From: JACKFE01 sp050248735 | Lineage (GTDB): Bacteria; Nitrospirota; Nitrospiria; Nitrospirales; UBA8639 | Direction: 5' to 3' | DNA length: 64,000 nt | Assembly: GCA_050248735.1 (NCBI GenBank) | Contig: JBFWRU010000002.1 | Coordinates: forward strand, 434,001 to 498,000 | Part shown: positions 17,659-27,168 of the stretch, piece after piece | Position numbering within the stretch: the stretch's first letter is position 1 | Layout: every line of letters starts with the position of its first letter | The notes under the pieces: generated by a model | What the model was told of the DNA's origin: nothing | The model's input: only the letters and a program-made list of their open reading frames with translations | Database searches by the model: none | Made by a program: the position numbers and the translations under genes

Positions 17659-19593
17659 TTATCCTTTTCCCTTATCCACTTCTTCGAATTCCGCATCAAC
17701 GACCTTTTCGTTTTCTGGTGAACTACCATCCCCGGATGCTTCAGAGCCTGCACTTCCCCCGGAGTCTCCTCCGCCTTGGCCGTCGGTGGAAGCTTTTTTG
17801 TACATTTCTTCAGCCAGTTTATGCGAGGCGGTGGTTAAATTTTGTATGGAGGTTTTAATCGTTTCGATCTCTGCGCCTTCGATGGCTTTTTTCAGATCGT
17901 CAATAGCTTCTGTAATTTTGGTTTTTTCCGCAGGGTCGATTTTATCTCCATGTTCCGTCAAATTCTTTTCGGTACTGTAGATTAACGAATCCGCTTGGTT
18001 CTTTAGTTCAACCAGTTCCCGTTTCTTTTTGTCTTCTTCGGTATGGCTTTGAGCATCCTTGACTAATCGTTCGACTTCCTCCTTGCTCAGGCCGCTGGAT
18101 GCCGTGATTTTAATGGACTGCTCTTTTTGGGTCGCCATATCTTTCGCCGATACATGGACGATGCCATTGGCATCAATGTCAAATGTCACCTCCACTTGAG
18201 GCATACCACGAGGAGCGGGCGGAATGCCGACTAAATCAAATTGCCCAAGCAATTTGTTGTCTGCCGCCATTTCTCGCTCTCCCTGGAACACTCGAATCGT
18301 GACGGCGGTTTGATTGTCTGCTGCCGTTGAAAAGATCTGGCTTTTTTTGCTGGGGATGGTCGTGTTTCGTTCAATGAGTCTTGTGAAAATTCCCCCCAGC
18401 GTTTCAATGCCTAACGATAGCGGCGTGACATCCAATAACAGGACATCCTTCACTTCCCCTTTCAATACCCCGCCCTGAATGGCGGCACCGATCGCAACCA
18501 CTTCGTCGGGATTTACTCCGCGATGTGGTTCTTTCCCGAAAAATTGCTTGACCCGTTCAATGACTTTGGGCATGCGGGTCATGCCTCCGACCAGCACAAT
18601 TTCATTGATGTCGCTGGTAGTCATGTCGGCATCAGCCAACGCTTTTTTGCATGGCTCGATGGACCGTTCAATGAGGTCGCCTACAAGTTGTTCCAGCTTG
18701 GAACGTGAAAGTTTCAGGACCAGATGTTTGGGGCCACTTGCGTCGGCTGTGATAAAGGGTAAATTGATTTCCGTTTCGGGAGAAGAGGACAACTCAATCT
18801 TAGCCCGTTCAGCCGCTTCTTTGAGGCGTTGTAAGGCCATACGATCATTGCGAAGGTCAATCCCCTGATCTTTCTTGAATTCATCAACCAGCCAATCCAT
18901 GATGCGCAGGTCGAAGTCGTCTCCACCTAAGAACGTATCTCCGTTGGTGGATTTTACCTCAAACACGCCATCCCCAATTTCCAAAATGGAAATATCAAAG
19001 GTTCCCCCTCCCAGGTCATACACGGCGATTCGTTCATCTTTTTTCTTGTCGAGGCCGTAGGCAAGAGAGGCCGCAGTGGGTTCGTTGATAATTCTCAAAA
19101 CGTTTAGTCCGGCAATTTGACCGGCATCCTTGGTCGCCTGACGTTGACTGTCATCAAAATAGGCCGGCACGGTGATGACGGCATCCGTTACTTTTTCACC
19201 AAGGTAGTCTTCAGCGGTTTGTCTCATTTTTTGAAGGATCATGGCAGACACTTGTGGCGGGCTGAATTGCTTGCCACGAATTTCCACATGAGCATCCCCA
19301 TTATCGGCTTTGGTAACTTTATAGGGGAGGCGTTTCAAAGCATTTTGTACTTCTGGGGCGTCATGCCGCCTTCCCATCAAGCGTTTGACCGAATATATGG
19401 TATTTTCGGGATTTGTGATGGCTTGCCGTTTGGCAATTTGGCCGACTAACCGCTCATCCTTATCGGTAATGCCGACAACCGAAGGCGTGGTGCGTCCCCC
19501 TTCCGAATTGGCAATGACCGTGGGATCCCCTCCGCTCATAATGGCCACGCAAGAATTGGTGGTGCCCAAATCAATTCCGATAATTTTACCCAT
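17659..19593 (-). CDS. dnaK: Chaperone DnaK (Hsp70)
   Basis: This is a complete 644-residue Hsp70. The ATPase domain begins IIGIDLGTTNSCVAIM and contains AVYDLGGGTFDISIL and IVLVGGMTRMPKV. The substrate-binding domain has VLLLDVTPLSLGIET, followed by the lid helices and a Gly/Ser-rich tail ending in DAEFEEVDKGKG. It is the central protein-folding machine with GrpE and DnaJ. The gene is 37 bases downstream of grpE. I find no CIRCE element around the operon, so HrcA control is not supported by this sequence. Confidence 0.98.
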   Translation of the reverse strand: MGKIIGIDLGTTNSCVAIMSGGDPTVIANSEGGRTTPSVVGITDKDERLVGQIAKRQAITNPENTIYSVKRLMGRRHDAPEVQNALKRLPYKVTKADNGDAHVEIRGKQFSPPQVSAMILQKMRQTAEDYLGEKVTDAVITVPAYFDDSQRQATKDAGQIAGLNVLRIINEPTAASLAYGLDKKKDERIAVYDLGGGTFDISILEIGDGVFEVKSTNGDTFLGGDDFDLRIMDWLVDEFKKDQGIDLRNDRMALQRLKEAAERAKIELSSSPETEINLPFITADASGPKHLVLKLSRSKLEQLVGDLIERSIEPCKKALADADMTTSDINEIVLVGGMTRMPKVIERVKQFFGKEPHRGVNPDEVVAIGAAIQGGVLKGEVKDVLLLDVTPLSLGIETLGGIFTRLIERNTTIPSKKSQIFSTAADNQTAVTIRVFQGEREMAADNKLLGQFDLVGIPPAPRGMPQVEVTFDIDANGIVHVSAKDMATQKEQSIKITASSGLSKEEVERLVKDAQSHTEEDKKKRELVELKNQADSLIYSTEKNLTEHGDKIDPAEKTKITEAIDDLKKAIEGAEIETIKTSIQNLTTASHKLAEEMYKKASTDGQGGGDSGGSAGSEASGDGSSPENEKVVDAEFEEVDKGKG

Positions 19594-19630
19594 TGTTATA
19601 TCCCTCCCTTTTCATCCGGTTCGTTTTCTA

Positions 19631-20227
19631 TCATTGCGTTGTATCACTTGACGGTTCTTTTGAAACGGTTACCATGGCCGGTCGTAAAATCCGGTCATGA
19701 AGAAAATAACCTTTTTGGAATTCCTCAACGACCATATTGGAATCAAGGGTGTCAGATTCCACTTGGGCAACGGCCTGATGCCTTCTGGGATCAAACGGTT
19801 GGCCTGCACTGGAGATTTGGCGTACTCCAAATTTTTCCACCGTCTCTAAAAAGGATTTGTGTGTCAGTTCCACTCCTTCCATGACCGCGTTGACCATTCC
19901 GGCATCTTTGCCGCATTTGATGGCCCGTTCCAGGTTATCAATGACGGGCAATAAATTTTTCAATAAAGATTCATTCGCAAACTTAGTGGACTCGCTCAAG
20001 TCACGCTGAATGCGTCGTTTGTAATTTTCAAATTCTGCGGCCAACCGGAGGTATTTGTCCTGCGCCGCCAATAATTCTTCCTGGAGATCAGGTAGTGTGG
20101 CGGTTTCGGAATCGGCGGATGAGCAGCTATCCGATGTTTGCTCTTCAAAGGTAGAGCTCTCGGACAGGTTTCGGAGATCTTCTCGTTCTGAGTTTTCAGC
20201 TTGGGATTCTTCCGAACAATTTCCCAT
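19631..20227 (-). CDS. grpE: Nucleotide exchange factor GrpE
   Basis: This is a 198-residue GrpE with an acidic N-terminal tail (about residues 1-50), a long coiled-coil helix (LLAAQDKYLRLAAEFENYKR) and the conserved RILRPAMVTVS at the C-terminus. It releases ADP from DnaK and acts as a thermosensor in many bacteria. It is the first gene of grpE-dnaK-dnaJ-rsmE. No hrcA is found upstream; the neighbouring gene across a 128-base gap is coaX. Confidence 0.95.
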   Translation of the reverse strand: MGNCSEESQAENSEREDLRNLSESSTFEEQTSDSCSSADSETATLPDLQEELLAAQDKYLRLAAEFENYKRRIQRDLSESTKFANESLLKNLLPVIDNLERAIKCGKDAGMVNAVMEGVELTHKSFLETVEKFGVRQISSAGQPFDPRRHQAVAQVESDTLDSNMVVEEFQKGYFLHDRILRPAMVTVSKEPSSDTTQ

Positions 20228-20266
20228 TTACCGACGGTCCTTGAGTTGATTGAGTGCCATTTGGGA

Positions 20267-20294
20267 CAGATAGTCACATCCATGGGTAAGTCAA
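20267..20294 (-). promoter_or_regulatory. Possible promoter of grpE-dnaK-dnaJ-rsmE
   Basis: Read on the minus strand, TTGACT (20294-20289) and TATCTG (20272-20267) are spaced by 16 bases and sit about 40 bases upstream of grpE. They match the sigma-70 consensus moderately. No sigma-32 type -10 (CCCCAT) or CIRCE repeat is visible. Confidence 0.35.
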
Positions 20295-20355
20295 CCCACT
20301 CTTGGAAAAAATCTCGTTGTTATTCCAAGTGATAGAGTGAAGTGCGAGATCTTGG

Positions 20356-21132
20356 TTATCCACAGACCTCTGAATGGCGAGAATAGAGGATAGCTAACCC
20401 TTCGAGAGTTAAGTGTGGCCTAACTTCTTGAATAGTCTTTGAAATTTTGACAATGGATGGAGATAAGCCGCCTGTCGCAACCACAAAGGCCGGTTCGTGA
20501 ACTTCCCGTTGAATCCCGGTAACAATGGCATCAACCAATCCGGCATATCCGAACATGAGGCCGGACTGCATGCTGCTGACCGTATCTTTGCCAATAACTG
20601 AAGAGGGAGTCACCAGGTCTACTTTGGGCAGCTTCGCCGTTTTAAGATGTAGTGAATCTGCAGCACTTTTGAGGCCGGGGGCGATAGCCCCTCCTAGATA
20701 TTCGCCTTTTGGGGAGATAGTGCAAAATGTGGTGGCGGTCCCGAAATCCACCACGATCAAACTTCGTTGGTAATAGGTAAAGGCGGCAATGGCATTCACC
20801 AGCCGATCGCTACCAATTTCCTCGGGATTGTCATATCGGAGGGTGAGTCCATGGGGGGATTTGGTCGTCACGACGATAGGCGTCATATGGAAGAAGGAAT
20901 GAACCAGTGCCTCAAATACAGGGGTAAGGGGAGGAACCACACTGCTCATAATACAGCCGGAGATATTTTCAGGAGTCAAATTTCTAAAAAACAACAGAGA
21001 GCGTAGCATGGTGCCATACTCATCTGAGGTTTGAGTGTGGCTGCTCGCCAAACGCCAGTCTGCAATTAATCGATTGTGCTCAAAGATGCCGCAGACAATG
21101 TGGGAATTGCCAATATCAATAGCCAGTAGCAT
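20356..21132 (-). CDS. coaX: Type III pantothenate kinase
   Basis: This is a 258-residue CoaX that phosphorylates pantothenate in the first step of coenzyme A synthesis. The open frame extends 52 codons further upstream, but the family N-terminus MLLAIDIGNSHIVCGIF starts at the ATG at 21132, so that is the start used. Further motifs are EEIGSDRLVNAIAA and VVDFGTATTFCTI. The type III enzymes use ATP inefficiently, need a monovalent cation and are not feedback-inhibited by CoA. It lies 34 bases downstream of birA on the same strand, a birA-coaX arrangement common in bacteria. Confidence 0.95.
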   Translation of the reverse strand: MLLAIDIGNSHIVCGIFEHNRLIADWRLASSHTQTSDEYGTMLRSLLFFRNLTPENISGCIMSSVVPPLTPVFEALVHSFFHMTPIVVTTKSPHGLTLRYDNPEEIGSDRLVNAIAAFTYYQRSLIVVDFGTATTFCTISPKGEYLGGAIAPGLKSAADSLHLKTAKLPKVDLVTPSSVIGKDTVSSMQSGLMFGYAGLVDAIVTGIQREVHEPAFVVATGGLSPSIVKISKTIQEVRPHLTLEGLAILYSRHSEVCG

Positions 21133-21166
21133 GCCGGAAGATCCTCTTTGGCAGAGAACGGATTGA

Positions 21167-21997
21167 TCAGGTTGAGAGAGCCGGACGAATATGCAAAATA
21201 TCCCCTGAGTGAATGTCCACAATCCTATCGGATTGTGGTTTGGCAAGGGAAGAGATGGGGCAAACCTGGAGTTGTCCCTTTGCGCCAATAGACCGGGCCA
21301 CGCCGGTTAAATTCGATCCATCCGGAAATTTGACTTGAATTACCTGTCCGATGGTGCTGCACCGATCCTGATAGGCCTTTTCCCATATAAGGAGGTTTTG
21401 GGGATCTGAGTCCGAAAAGAGGCGTTCTACCAAGGTGGTTATGCACTGGAGTAGGGAGAGTCTGTCCCATTTTCGACCACTCTCCTCTTGAAGCGAAGTG
21501 GCTGTTTCTTGCAGGTCGACGGGTAGGGAACCCCAGGCCTGATTGACATTGACTCCAAATCCAATAACCACCCAACGCGTTCCCACGAAATCTGTTGCCG
21601 TTTCACAGAGAATCCCACCTAATTTTCTTTCCCGAATGAGGACATCATTTGGCCATTTCAAGGAAGGGGATATTTTCGTGAAGTCTTCAATGGCCCGTAC
21701 GATAGCTAATCCAACCAGCAATGGAACCCAACCAGCGTTCTGAATCGGTGTGGTGCGCGGTAACATCTTAATCAAGGATGCATAAATATTCAGATCAGGT
21801 GGGGAAAACCAACTGCGATCCAATCTTCCTCGGCCATCCGTCTGACGATCGGCCCATATCAAGGTGCCGTCTCGGGGATTTTTGCGAATGAGTTCAAGGG
21901 CAAACGAGTTGGTGCTGGAAATGTCTTCAAAGGCGAAGAGGGTGGTTCCTAATTGTTTGGAAGGGAACGTGGAAGTCAACTGGGCAGAGGGAAACAC
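21167..21997 (-). CDS. birA: Biotin--[acetyl-CoA-carboxylase] ligase, no DNA-binding domain
   Basis: This is a 276-residue biotin protein ligase with the biotinyl-AMP motif GRGRLDRSW (from residue 55) and KWPNDVL (Lys114). An SH3-like C-terminal domain follows (VKFPDGSNLTGVARSI). The N-terminal winged-helix of E. coli BirA is missing, so it is a class I ligase that biotinylates the carboxyl carrier protein but should not repress biotin genes. The start is a GTG at 21997, 17 bases after nadC, with no strong ribosome binding site, suggesting coupling to nadC translation. Confidence 0.93.
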   Translation of the reverse strand: MFPSAQLTSTFPSKQLGTTLFAFEDISSTNSFALELIRKNPRDGTLIWADRQTDGRGRLDRSWFSPPDLNIYASLIKMLPRTTPIQNAGWVPLLVGLAIVRAIEDFTKISPSLKWPNDVLIRERKLGGILCETATDFVGTRWVVIGFGVNVNQAWGSLPVDLQETATSLQEESGRKWDRLSLLQCITTLVERLFSDSDPQNLLIWEKAYQDRCSTIGQVIQVKFPDGSNLTGVARSIGAKGQLQVCPISSLAKPQSDRIVDIHSGDILHIRPALST

Positions 21998-22014
21998 GAG
22001 GGTGGACCGATCTG

Positions 22015-22935
22015 TTAACTGTTAGATGCGCGTTGGGGTTTGGTAGATCGAGGTTTATGAGGCAGAGGGAAAATCTCCATAGTGAAATCCATCGCAGGAG
22101 CTGAATGGGTTAAGGCTCCGATTGAAATAAAATCAGGATGGGCACTAGCCATGGTTTGGAGGTTGTCCAAGGTAACGCCCCCGGATACTTCGGTGATGGC
22201 CCGTCCACGTATTTTGGCGATGGCTTGGGTCACATTGGACGGGGACATGTTATCAAGGAGAATGATGTCGGCCTTGCCGAGAAGGGCTTGGTTGACCTGC
22301 TGGAGATTCTCAACCTCCACGCTAATTTTCAACCCATGTGGAGCCCGGGCCTTGGCCTGAAGGCAGGCCTGGGTAATCCCGATATGGTGAGCTTTCAGGA
22401 TGGCCAGGTGGTTGTCTTTTATCAGTACACCATCATGAAGCGAAGAGCGATGGTTGTGTCCTCCCCCCAAACGAACGGCCCATTTTTCCAGTATTCGAAG
22501 CCCGGGGGTGGTTTTTCGTGTGTCGGTCAGGATGGTTGGTGATCCTTTGATGGCCTGGCAACAACGGTGGGTGAGTGTACTGATTCCTGAAAGGCGCTGG
22601 AGAAAATTGAGGGCCACTCGCTCACCCTGGAGTAAAGAGTGAGCTGATCCGGTAATGGTAATCACTGGTGTCGCTTTCGATACCCATTGGCCGTCTTTTG
22701 TGTGAACGATGCTCCGAAGTGATGAGTCGACTTGATCAAAAGCTTCTAGGGCTACCAGAACACCAGCCAAGACCATAGGTTGTTTTGCGATAATCCGGGC
22801 TTTGGCTTGAAAGGAATGGTCAATCAGGAGATTTGACGTGATGTCGCCATCTGAAAGGTCCTCAGCCAAGGCCGTACGGACAATCTCCTGAAGAGCCTGA
22901 CAAGGAGGAGGAAAGACCGGGGTCGCTCTGGCCAT
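22015..22935 (-). CDS. nadC: Nicotinate-nucleotide pyrophosphorylase (carboxylating)
   Basis: This is a 306-residue quinolinate phosphoribosyltransferase, which makes nicotinate mononucleotide from quinolinate and PRPP in de novo NAD synthesis. Family motifs include ALAEDLSDGDITSNL at the N-terminus, TDTRKTTPGLRILEKWAV with the Arg/Lys active-site residues, GGGHNHRSSLHDGVLIKDNH, and ITEVSGGVTLDNL. Its ATG overlaps the valS stop by one base (TAATG), so translation is coupled. The C-terminal tail (PHKPRSTKPQRASNS) is basic and probably disordered. No nadA or nadB is in the window. Confidence 0.95.
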   Translation of the reverse strand: MARATPVFPPPCQALQEIVRTALAEDLSDGDITSNLLIDHSFQAKARIIAKQPMVLAGVLVALEAFDQVDSSLRSIVHTKDGQWVSKATPVITITGSAHSLLQGERVALNFLQRLSGISTLTHRCCQAIKGSPTILTDTRKTTPGLRILEKWAVRLGGGHNHRSSLHDGVLIKDNHLAILKAHHIGITQACLQAKARAPHGLKISVEVENLQQVNQALLGKADIILLDNMSPSNVTQAIAKIRGRAITEVSGGVTLDNLQTMASAHPDFISIGALTHSAPAMDFTMEIFPLPHKPRSTKPQRASNS

Positions 22936-25724
22936 TAGGATAACATCGTGGTCAGTTGTTGTTGGCTGCTGGTGAGGACTTCCAATTCCTGCCGGATCGT
23001 GGCTAGGCGATCCTCTGAATCCTTAATGACAGCCGGTTCAGCCTTTTCACGAAAATCAGTTGAGGCCAGCCGACCTTGAAGCCTTGAGCGTTCTTTTTCC
23101 TTTTCGGCTCGTTGCTTCTGAATTTTTTTGACGACTTCAGCCAGATCAATGTGAGATTCCACGGGAGTTCCAACCGTGAACGGCCCTGAAACTAGCGTGA
23201 GCATGCGTGTCTTTGGCCAATCCTCCTTGGGTTCAAAATGGACGGGCGAACGCAGGAGAAATTCCAGATAGGGAATAAGGTCTGGAAGAAGGTTCGACAC
23301 TGGGGATGTGCCAATGGTGCCCCAGACGGGGAGGGACCCGGAGGGGGAGAGTCCGAGCATGGCGCGGCTGGTTCGCGCTGTCGTGACAAAGGTTTGAACC
23401 AGTTGAATGCTCTGTTCGGCTTCCTGATCTTCCCAATCGGGCTGTTCGGTTGGAAAGAGTTGAGTCACGATGGATTGTCCCTGATGCGGGAATGTCTGCC
23501 ATAGTTCTTCGGTGATAAAAGGCATAATCGGATGGAGTAATCGTTGAATGATTTCAAATGACTCTAACATGCTTTGACGGGTGGAATGACCATGGGCGTG
23601 GTCAGGCTTTTGAAGGCTGGGTTTGGCGAATTCAATATACCAATCACAGTATTCATGCCAGAGGAACTGATAAAGGTGCGAAGCAGCCTGGTCAAAACGA
23701 AATTCTTCCAATGATTGATTGACGGCTCCGATGGTCCGGTTGAGCCTGCTAAAGATCCAACGATCCGGCAGGGACCGCTGGGGCAGGGGTTTGGGCTCCT
23801 TCACTTCATGGGTGTGAAGTTGGATAAACCTGGCGGCATTCCAGATCTTTGTGACAAAATTTCGATAGCCTTCAATGCGTTCTTCCGCCAGCCTGATATC
23901 ACGCCCTGGGGAAGCCATGGACGTAAGGGTAAATCGCAAGGCGTCCGTTCCGTATTGGCTCATTTTGGTTAAGGGATCAATGACATTGCCTTTGGATTTA
24001 CTCATTTTTTGGCCTTCGGCGTCACGAACCAACGCATGGATATAGACATCCCGAAACGGGACTTGCCCGGTAAATTTGATGCCCATCATGATCATGCGGG
24101 CTACCCAGAAAAATAAAATATCGAGGCCGGTGACCAGCGTGGAGGTGGGATAAAATTTATTCAAAGCCTCTGGATCGTTTGGCCAGCCCAGAGTCGAGAA
24201 CGGCCACAGAGCCGATGAAAACCAGGTATCCAACACATCGGGATCCTGGAGAAAGGCGGTACCTCCGCAACTGGGACAGCTTTCGGGCGGGGATCTGGAG
24301 ACAATAGGAACCGCTTCTGAAGAAATGAGGCAACTCATTTTAGTCATCGAAGGCAAGGGGCCGCCTTCGGCAGTGGATCCAACCCCGTGTCCACTTTCCA
24401 GTAGATGGCCCTTGTTGCAGGTTCGGCAATACCAGGCAGGTATCTGGTGGCCCCACCAGATTTGGCGTGAGATACACCAATCCTTGATCTGTTTCATCCA
24501 TCCCAGGTAGTTATTTTTCCAGCCTTCCGGATGGATGCGGATTTTCTCTGATTCCACCGCCTCAATTGCCGGGTCGGCCAATGGCTGAATCTTGACGAAC
24601 CATTGTGGGGAAAGAAAGGGCTCGACCGTGGTTTTACAACGGTAACATTTGCCCACGGCCATTTGATGGTCTTCGGCTTTTAATAGATATTCCTTGTCCT
24701 CTAGTTCCTGGATTACAATTGGCCGTGCTTCGAAAGCGGTTTTACCTTGTAGGGTTTGAATGAGGCTTGGTTCCACCCCTGCGGCCTGTAGCCCTAACGG
24801 GGACATTCGTCCCTGGTGGTCAAGAAGGGGTAGCCGCTGAAGGTTATGACGTTCTCCCGCTTCAAAGTCATTGAAATCATGAGCGGGAGTGATTTTGACC
24901 GCTCCAGTTCCAAACTCTCTATCAACCAAAATGGAATCCCCGACTACGAAAATCTTTCTTCGTGCCAGGGGGAGGGTAACCGATGCACCGATGAACTGTT
25001 GGTAACGCGGGTCCTCAGGATGAACGGCTACGGCTGTATCCCCTAGCAGAGTTTCAGGACGAGTGGTGGCTACTACTAAATGACGGTCTGGACGATCCGT
25101 GAGTGGGTAGCGAATATGGTAAAGCTTTCCTTTAATTTGCTCGTGCTCGACTTCAATGTCTGAGAGAGCCGTCAGACAGCGTGGGCACCAATTAATCAGG
25201 CGTTCCCCGCGGTATATGAGGCCTTCCTGATGGAGCCGAACGAACACTTCCCGGACAGCGACGGATAAATCCTGATCCATAGTGAAGAAAATGCGACTCC
25301 AATCGCAGGAAGCGCCTAATTGCTTTAGTTGTCCGATAATCGTATCTCCGGACCGTTGGCGCCATTCCCACACACGCTGGATGAAGGCTTGACGGCCCAA
25401 AGCCTCCCGTGAGGTACCTTCCTGGGCCAGTTGGCGTTCTACGACATTTTGTGTGGCAATCCCAGCATGATCGGTTCCCGGGACCCAACGGGTTCGATAC
25501 CCCTGCATGCGGCGCCATCTGATGAGGATGTCCTGAAGGGTATTATTCAGGGCGTGACCAATGTGGAGGGATCCCGTGACATTAGGTGGTGGAATGACGA
25601 TGGAATAATGAGGAGCGGATGTTGATCCTGAAGGTTGGAAGAGCTGATGCTCAATCCAGTAGCTTCCCCACCGGGTCTCCACCTGGGTCGGATTATAGGT
25701 TTTATCTAATGGGGATTGGGACAT
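22935..25724 (-). CDS. valS: Valyl-tRNA synthetase
   Basis: This is a complete 929-residue class I synthetase. PNVTGSLHIGHALNNTLQD carries the HIGH signature, KMSKSKGNVIDP the KMSKS loop, and the CP1 editing domain lies between them (VVATTRPETLLGDTAVAVHPED). Zinc-binding-type cysteines are present (CYRCKTT, CRTCNKGH, CPSCGGTA). The C-terminal coiled coil (about residues 860-929) binds tRNA. It heads the valS-nadC-birA-coaX row. The upstream gap (25725-25871) precedes a divergent small gene. Confidence 0.97.
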   Translation of the reverse strand: MSQSPLDKTYNPTQVETRWGSYWIEHQLFQPSGSTSAPHYSIVIPPPNVTGSLHIGHALNNTLQDILIRWRRMQGYRTRWVPGTDHAGIATQNVVERQLAQEGTSREALGRQAFIQRVWEWRQRSGDTIIGQLKQLGASCDWSRIFFTMDQDLSVAVREVFVRLHQEGLIYRGERLINWCPRCLTALSDIEVEHEQIKGKLYHIRYPLTDRPDRHLVVATTRPETLLGDTAVAVHPEDPRYQQFIGASVTLPLARRKIFVVGDSILVDREFGTGAVKITPAHDFNDFEAGERHNLQRLPLLDHQGRMSPLGLQAAGVEPSLIQTLQGKTAFEARPIVIQELEDKEYLLKAEDHQMAVGKCYRCKTTVEPFLSPQWFVKIQPLADPAIEAVESEKIRIHPEGWKNNYLGWMKQIKDWCISRQIWWGHQIPAWYCRTCNKGHLLESGHGVGSTAEGGPLPSMTKMSCLISSEAVPIVSRSPPESCPSCGGTAFLQDPDVLDTWFSSALWPFSTLGWPNDPEALNKFYPTSTLVTGLDILFFWVARMIMMGIKFTGQVPFRDVYIHALVRDAEGQKMSKSKGNVIDPLTKMSQYGTDALRFTLTSMASPGRDIRLAEERIEGYRNFVTKIWNAARFIQLHTHEVKEPKPLPQRSLPDRWIFSRLNRTIGAVNQSLEEFRFDQAASHLYQFLWHEYCDWYIEFAKPSLQKPDHAHGHSTRQSMLESFEIIQRLLHPIMPFITEELWQTFPHQGQSIVTQLFPTEQPDWEDQEAEQSIQLVQTFVTTARTSRAMLGLSPSGSLPVWGTIGTSPVSNLLPDLIPYLEFLLRSPVHFEPKEDWPKTRMLTLVSGPFTVGTPVESHIDLAEVVKKIQKQRAEKEKERSRLQGRLASTDFREKAEPAVIKDSEDRLATIRQELEVLTSSQQQLTTMLS

Positions 25725-25871
25725 GCGGAAGATATGCGTAAAAAAGGCGGCTCGATGTTAGCATGCAGTTTGGGTCCCTGCAATACCATGGTGGTTTCTC
25801 TTGTTCCACCATAGAGAATATGGTAAAAGGCTACTTTGCTATTATGGGTGTCTAATTTAAAGGAGTTGCGT

Positions 25872-25979
25872 ATGCCACGTGGTAGGGAAAAAGACCGGGA
25901 GTTACGACGGAAGCACAGGAAAAATCAACAACGTATGAAAAATTTGGAAACTTCCCGACGGTCAAAAAGTAAAAAGTAA
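25872..25979 (+). CDS. Small basic protein (35 aa)
   Basis: This 35-codon gene is too short for usual gene-length cut-offs but has a very good ribosome binding site (AAAGGAG, 7 bases before the ATG). It encodes a protein with 16 Lys/Arg residues of 35 (begins MPRGREKDRELRRKHRK). The composition suggests binding to RNA, DNA or the ribosome. No family is recognised with certainty. It is divergent from valS and 190 bases upstream of the HAD gene. The alternative is a chance frame, but the spacing of the Shine-Dalgarno sequence argues against that. Confidence 0.6.
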   Translation: MPRGREKDRELRRKHRKNQQRMKNLETSRRSKSKK

Positions 25980-26172
25980 CTTCGCGTGGAGACATCGTTT
26001 CTTTTGAGAATGTGATGAGAATATACCTTGCTTCCCGCTTTCCTTCCGTTCATAAATCTTCAGTGTATGATCACATCCTGAATAGCCCTGCTCCTCTCAT
26101 TTTAAGCTGAACCCATGATAATGGGTAAGTCCTTTGAGGACTGTGAATGACTTGGCATGCGGGGCACGTTTC

Positions 26173-26895
26173 ATGAGCCCTATCCCTGTTAAAACTGTAT
26201 TTTTTGATGCTGTTGGCACCCTCTTTCATGTGAAAGGATCGGTCGGAACAATATATTTACACTATGCACAAAAGTATGGCGTGGATGATTCCCTGAATAT
26301 GGAAGAGGCAATCAATTCGGCCTTTAGGGATGTTTTTCAAAAAGTACCTCCTCCGATTTTTTCCGTCCAGGGTCCTGAAAAGCTGAAGCAATGTGAACGG
26401 TTGTGGTGGTTTGACGTGGTGCATGCCGTTTTTTATCGTGTTGGGATGTTTGAGGGATTTGATGAGTATTTTGATGAAGTTTTCGAAGCCTTTGAATCTG
26501 CCAGACATTGGGATATTTATCCCGAAACGGTTGGAGTGCTGACTGAATTGAAGCGGATGGGATTTGAGTTGGGCGTGATCTCCAATTTTGATACCCGGTT
26601 CTTTCAGATTATACGGGCTTTGGAACTAAGCCATTTCTTTGATACGTTGACTATTTCAAGTTTGGCCGGGGCAGCCAAACCATCACCAAGAATTTTTCAA
26701 TATGCTTTAGATCAACATTGCGTGTTGCCACAGGAAGCGGTGCATGTTGGGGACCACGAGCAGGAAGATTTTCAGGGAGCCCTTGGTGCTGGCCTTCATG
26801 CCTTTCACGTGGACCGTGCTCAAAAAAAGGCATGGGGGAATGGTGTTTTTCCGGATTTGCGGGATTTGCCCCGTCATCTAACTCTTGAGAAGTGA
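26173..26895 (+). CDS. HAD-superfamily hydrolase (REG-2/HDHD3-like)
   Basis: This is a 240-residue haloacid dehalogenase-fold protein. Motif I is FDAVGTLF (Asp12 nucleophile), with Val14 where phosphatases usually have the second Asp. Motif II is VISNFD, motif III is KPSPRIF and motif IV is HVGDHEQED. The alpha-helical cap lies between motifs I and II. DAVGT-type motif I occurs in the HDHD3/REG-2 branch, whose substrates are mostly unknown. The ATG at 26173 is chosen because it gives the family N-terminus; an upstream in-frame start would add 13 residues. It is monocistronic. No substrate can be assigned. Confidence 0.85.
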   Translation: MSPIPVKTVFFDAVGTLFHVKGSVGTIYLHYAQKYGVDDSLNMEEAINSAFRDVFQKVPPPIFSVQGPEKLKQCERLWWFDVVHAVFYRVGMFEGFDEYFDEVFEAFESARHWDIYPETVGVLTELKRMGFELGVISNFDTRFFQIIRALELSHFFDTLTISSLAGAAKPSPRIFQYALDQHCVLPQEAVHVGDHEQEDFQGALGAGLHAFHVDRAQKKAWGNGVFPDLRDLPRHLTLEK

Positions 26896-27138
26896 ACGGA
26901 TGGAGGCTAACAGCCAATTGGTCATCCCGGTATTCGCTTCCACCATCAATTCAAAATAGCAGACATTTCTCTTTGGTGGGCCTCTCCCAAGGTGTCTGCC
27001 TTTTCCTGCCTACAAGGTACAAAAACACTTGACCATTTTGTTCTTTCAGCGTACTGTTAACCATCTTTGTGGCCCCCTTATAACTTGTGCGGAGTTTGAG
27101 GGACAAGGATCTTCGTGTTTTAGCCATAGCCTGCCCTC

Positions 27139-27162
27139 AAATCAAACATTAAATCAAACATT
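27139..27162 (+). repeat. Tandem 12-bp direct repeat before the sensor gene
   Basis: AAATCAAACATT occurs twice without a gap, ending 6 bases before the GTG start at 27169. It occupies the position where a Shine-Dalgarno sequence would be expected, and none is visible. It may be a recent duplication or a regulator site. Confidence 0.6.
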
Positions 27163-27168
27163 TTCCTA

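Noticed and set aside
20228..20355. Possible CIRCE/HrcA operator before grpE
   Set aside because: The TTAGCACTC-N9-GAGTGCTAA pattern is not present; only scattered partial matches occur.
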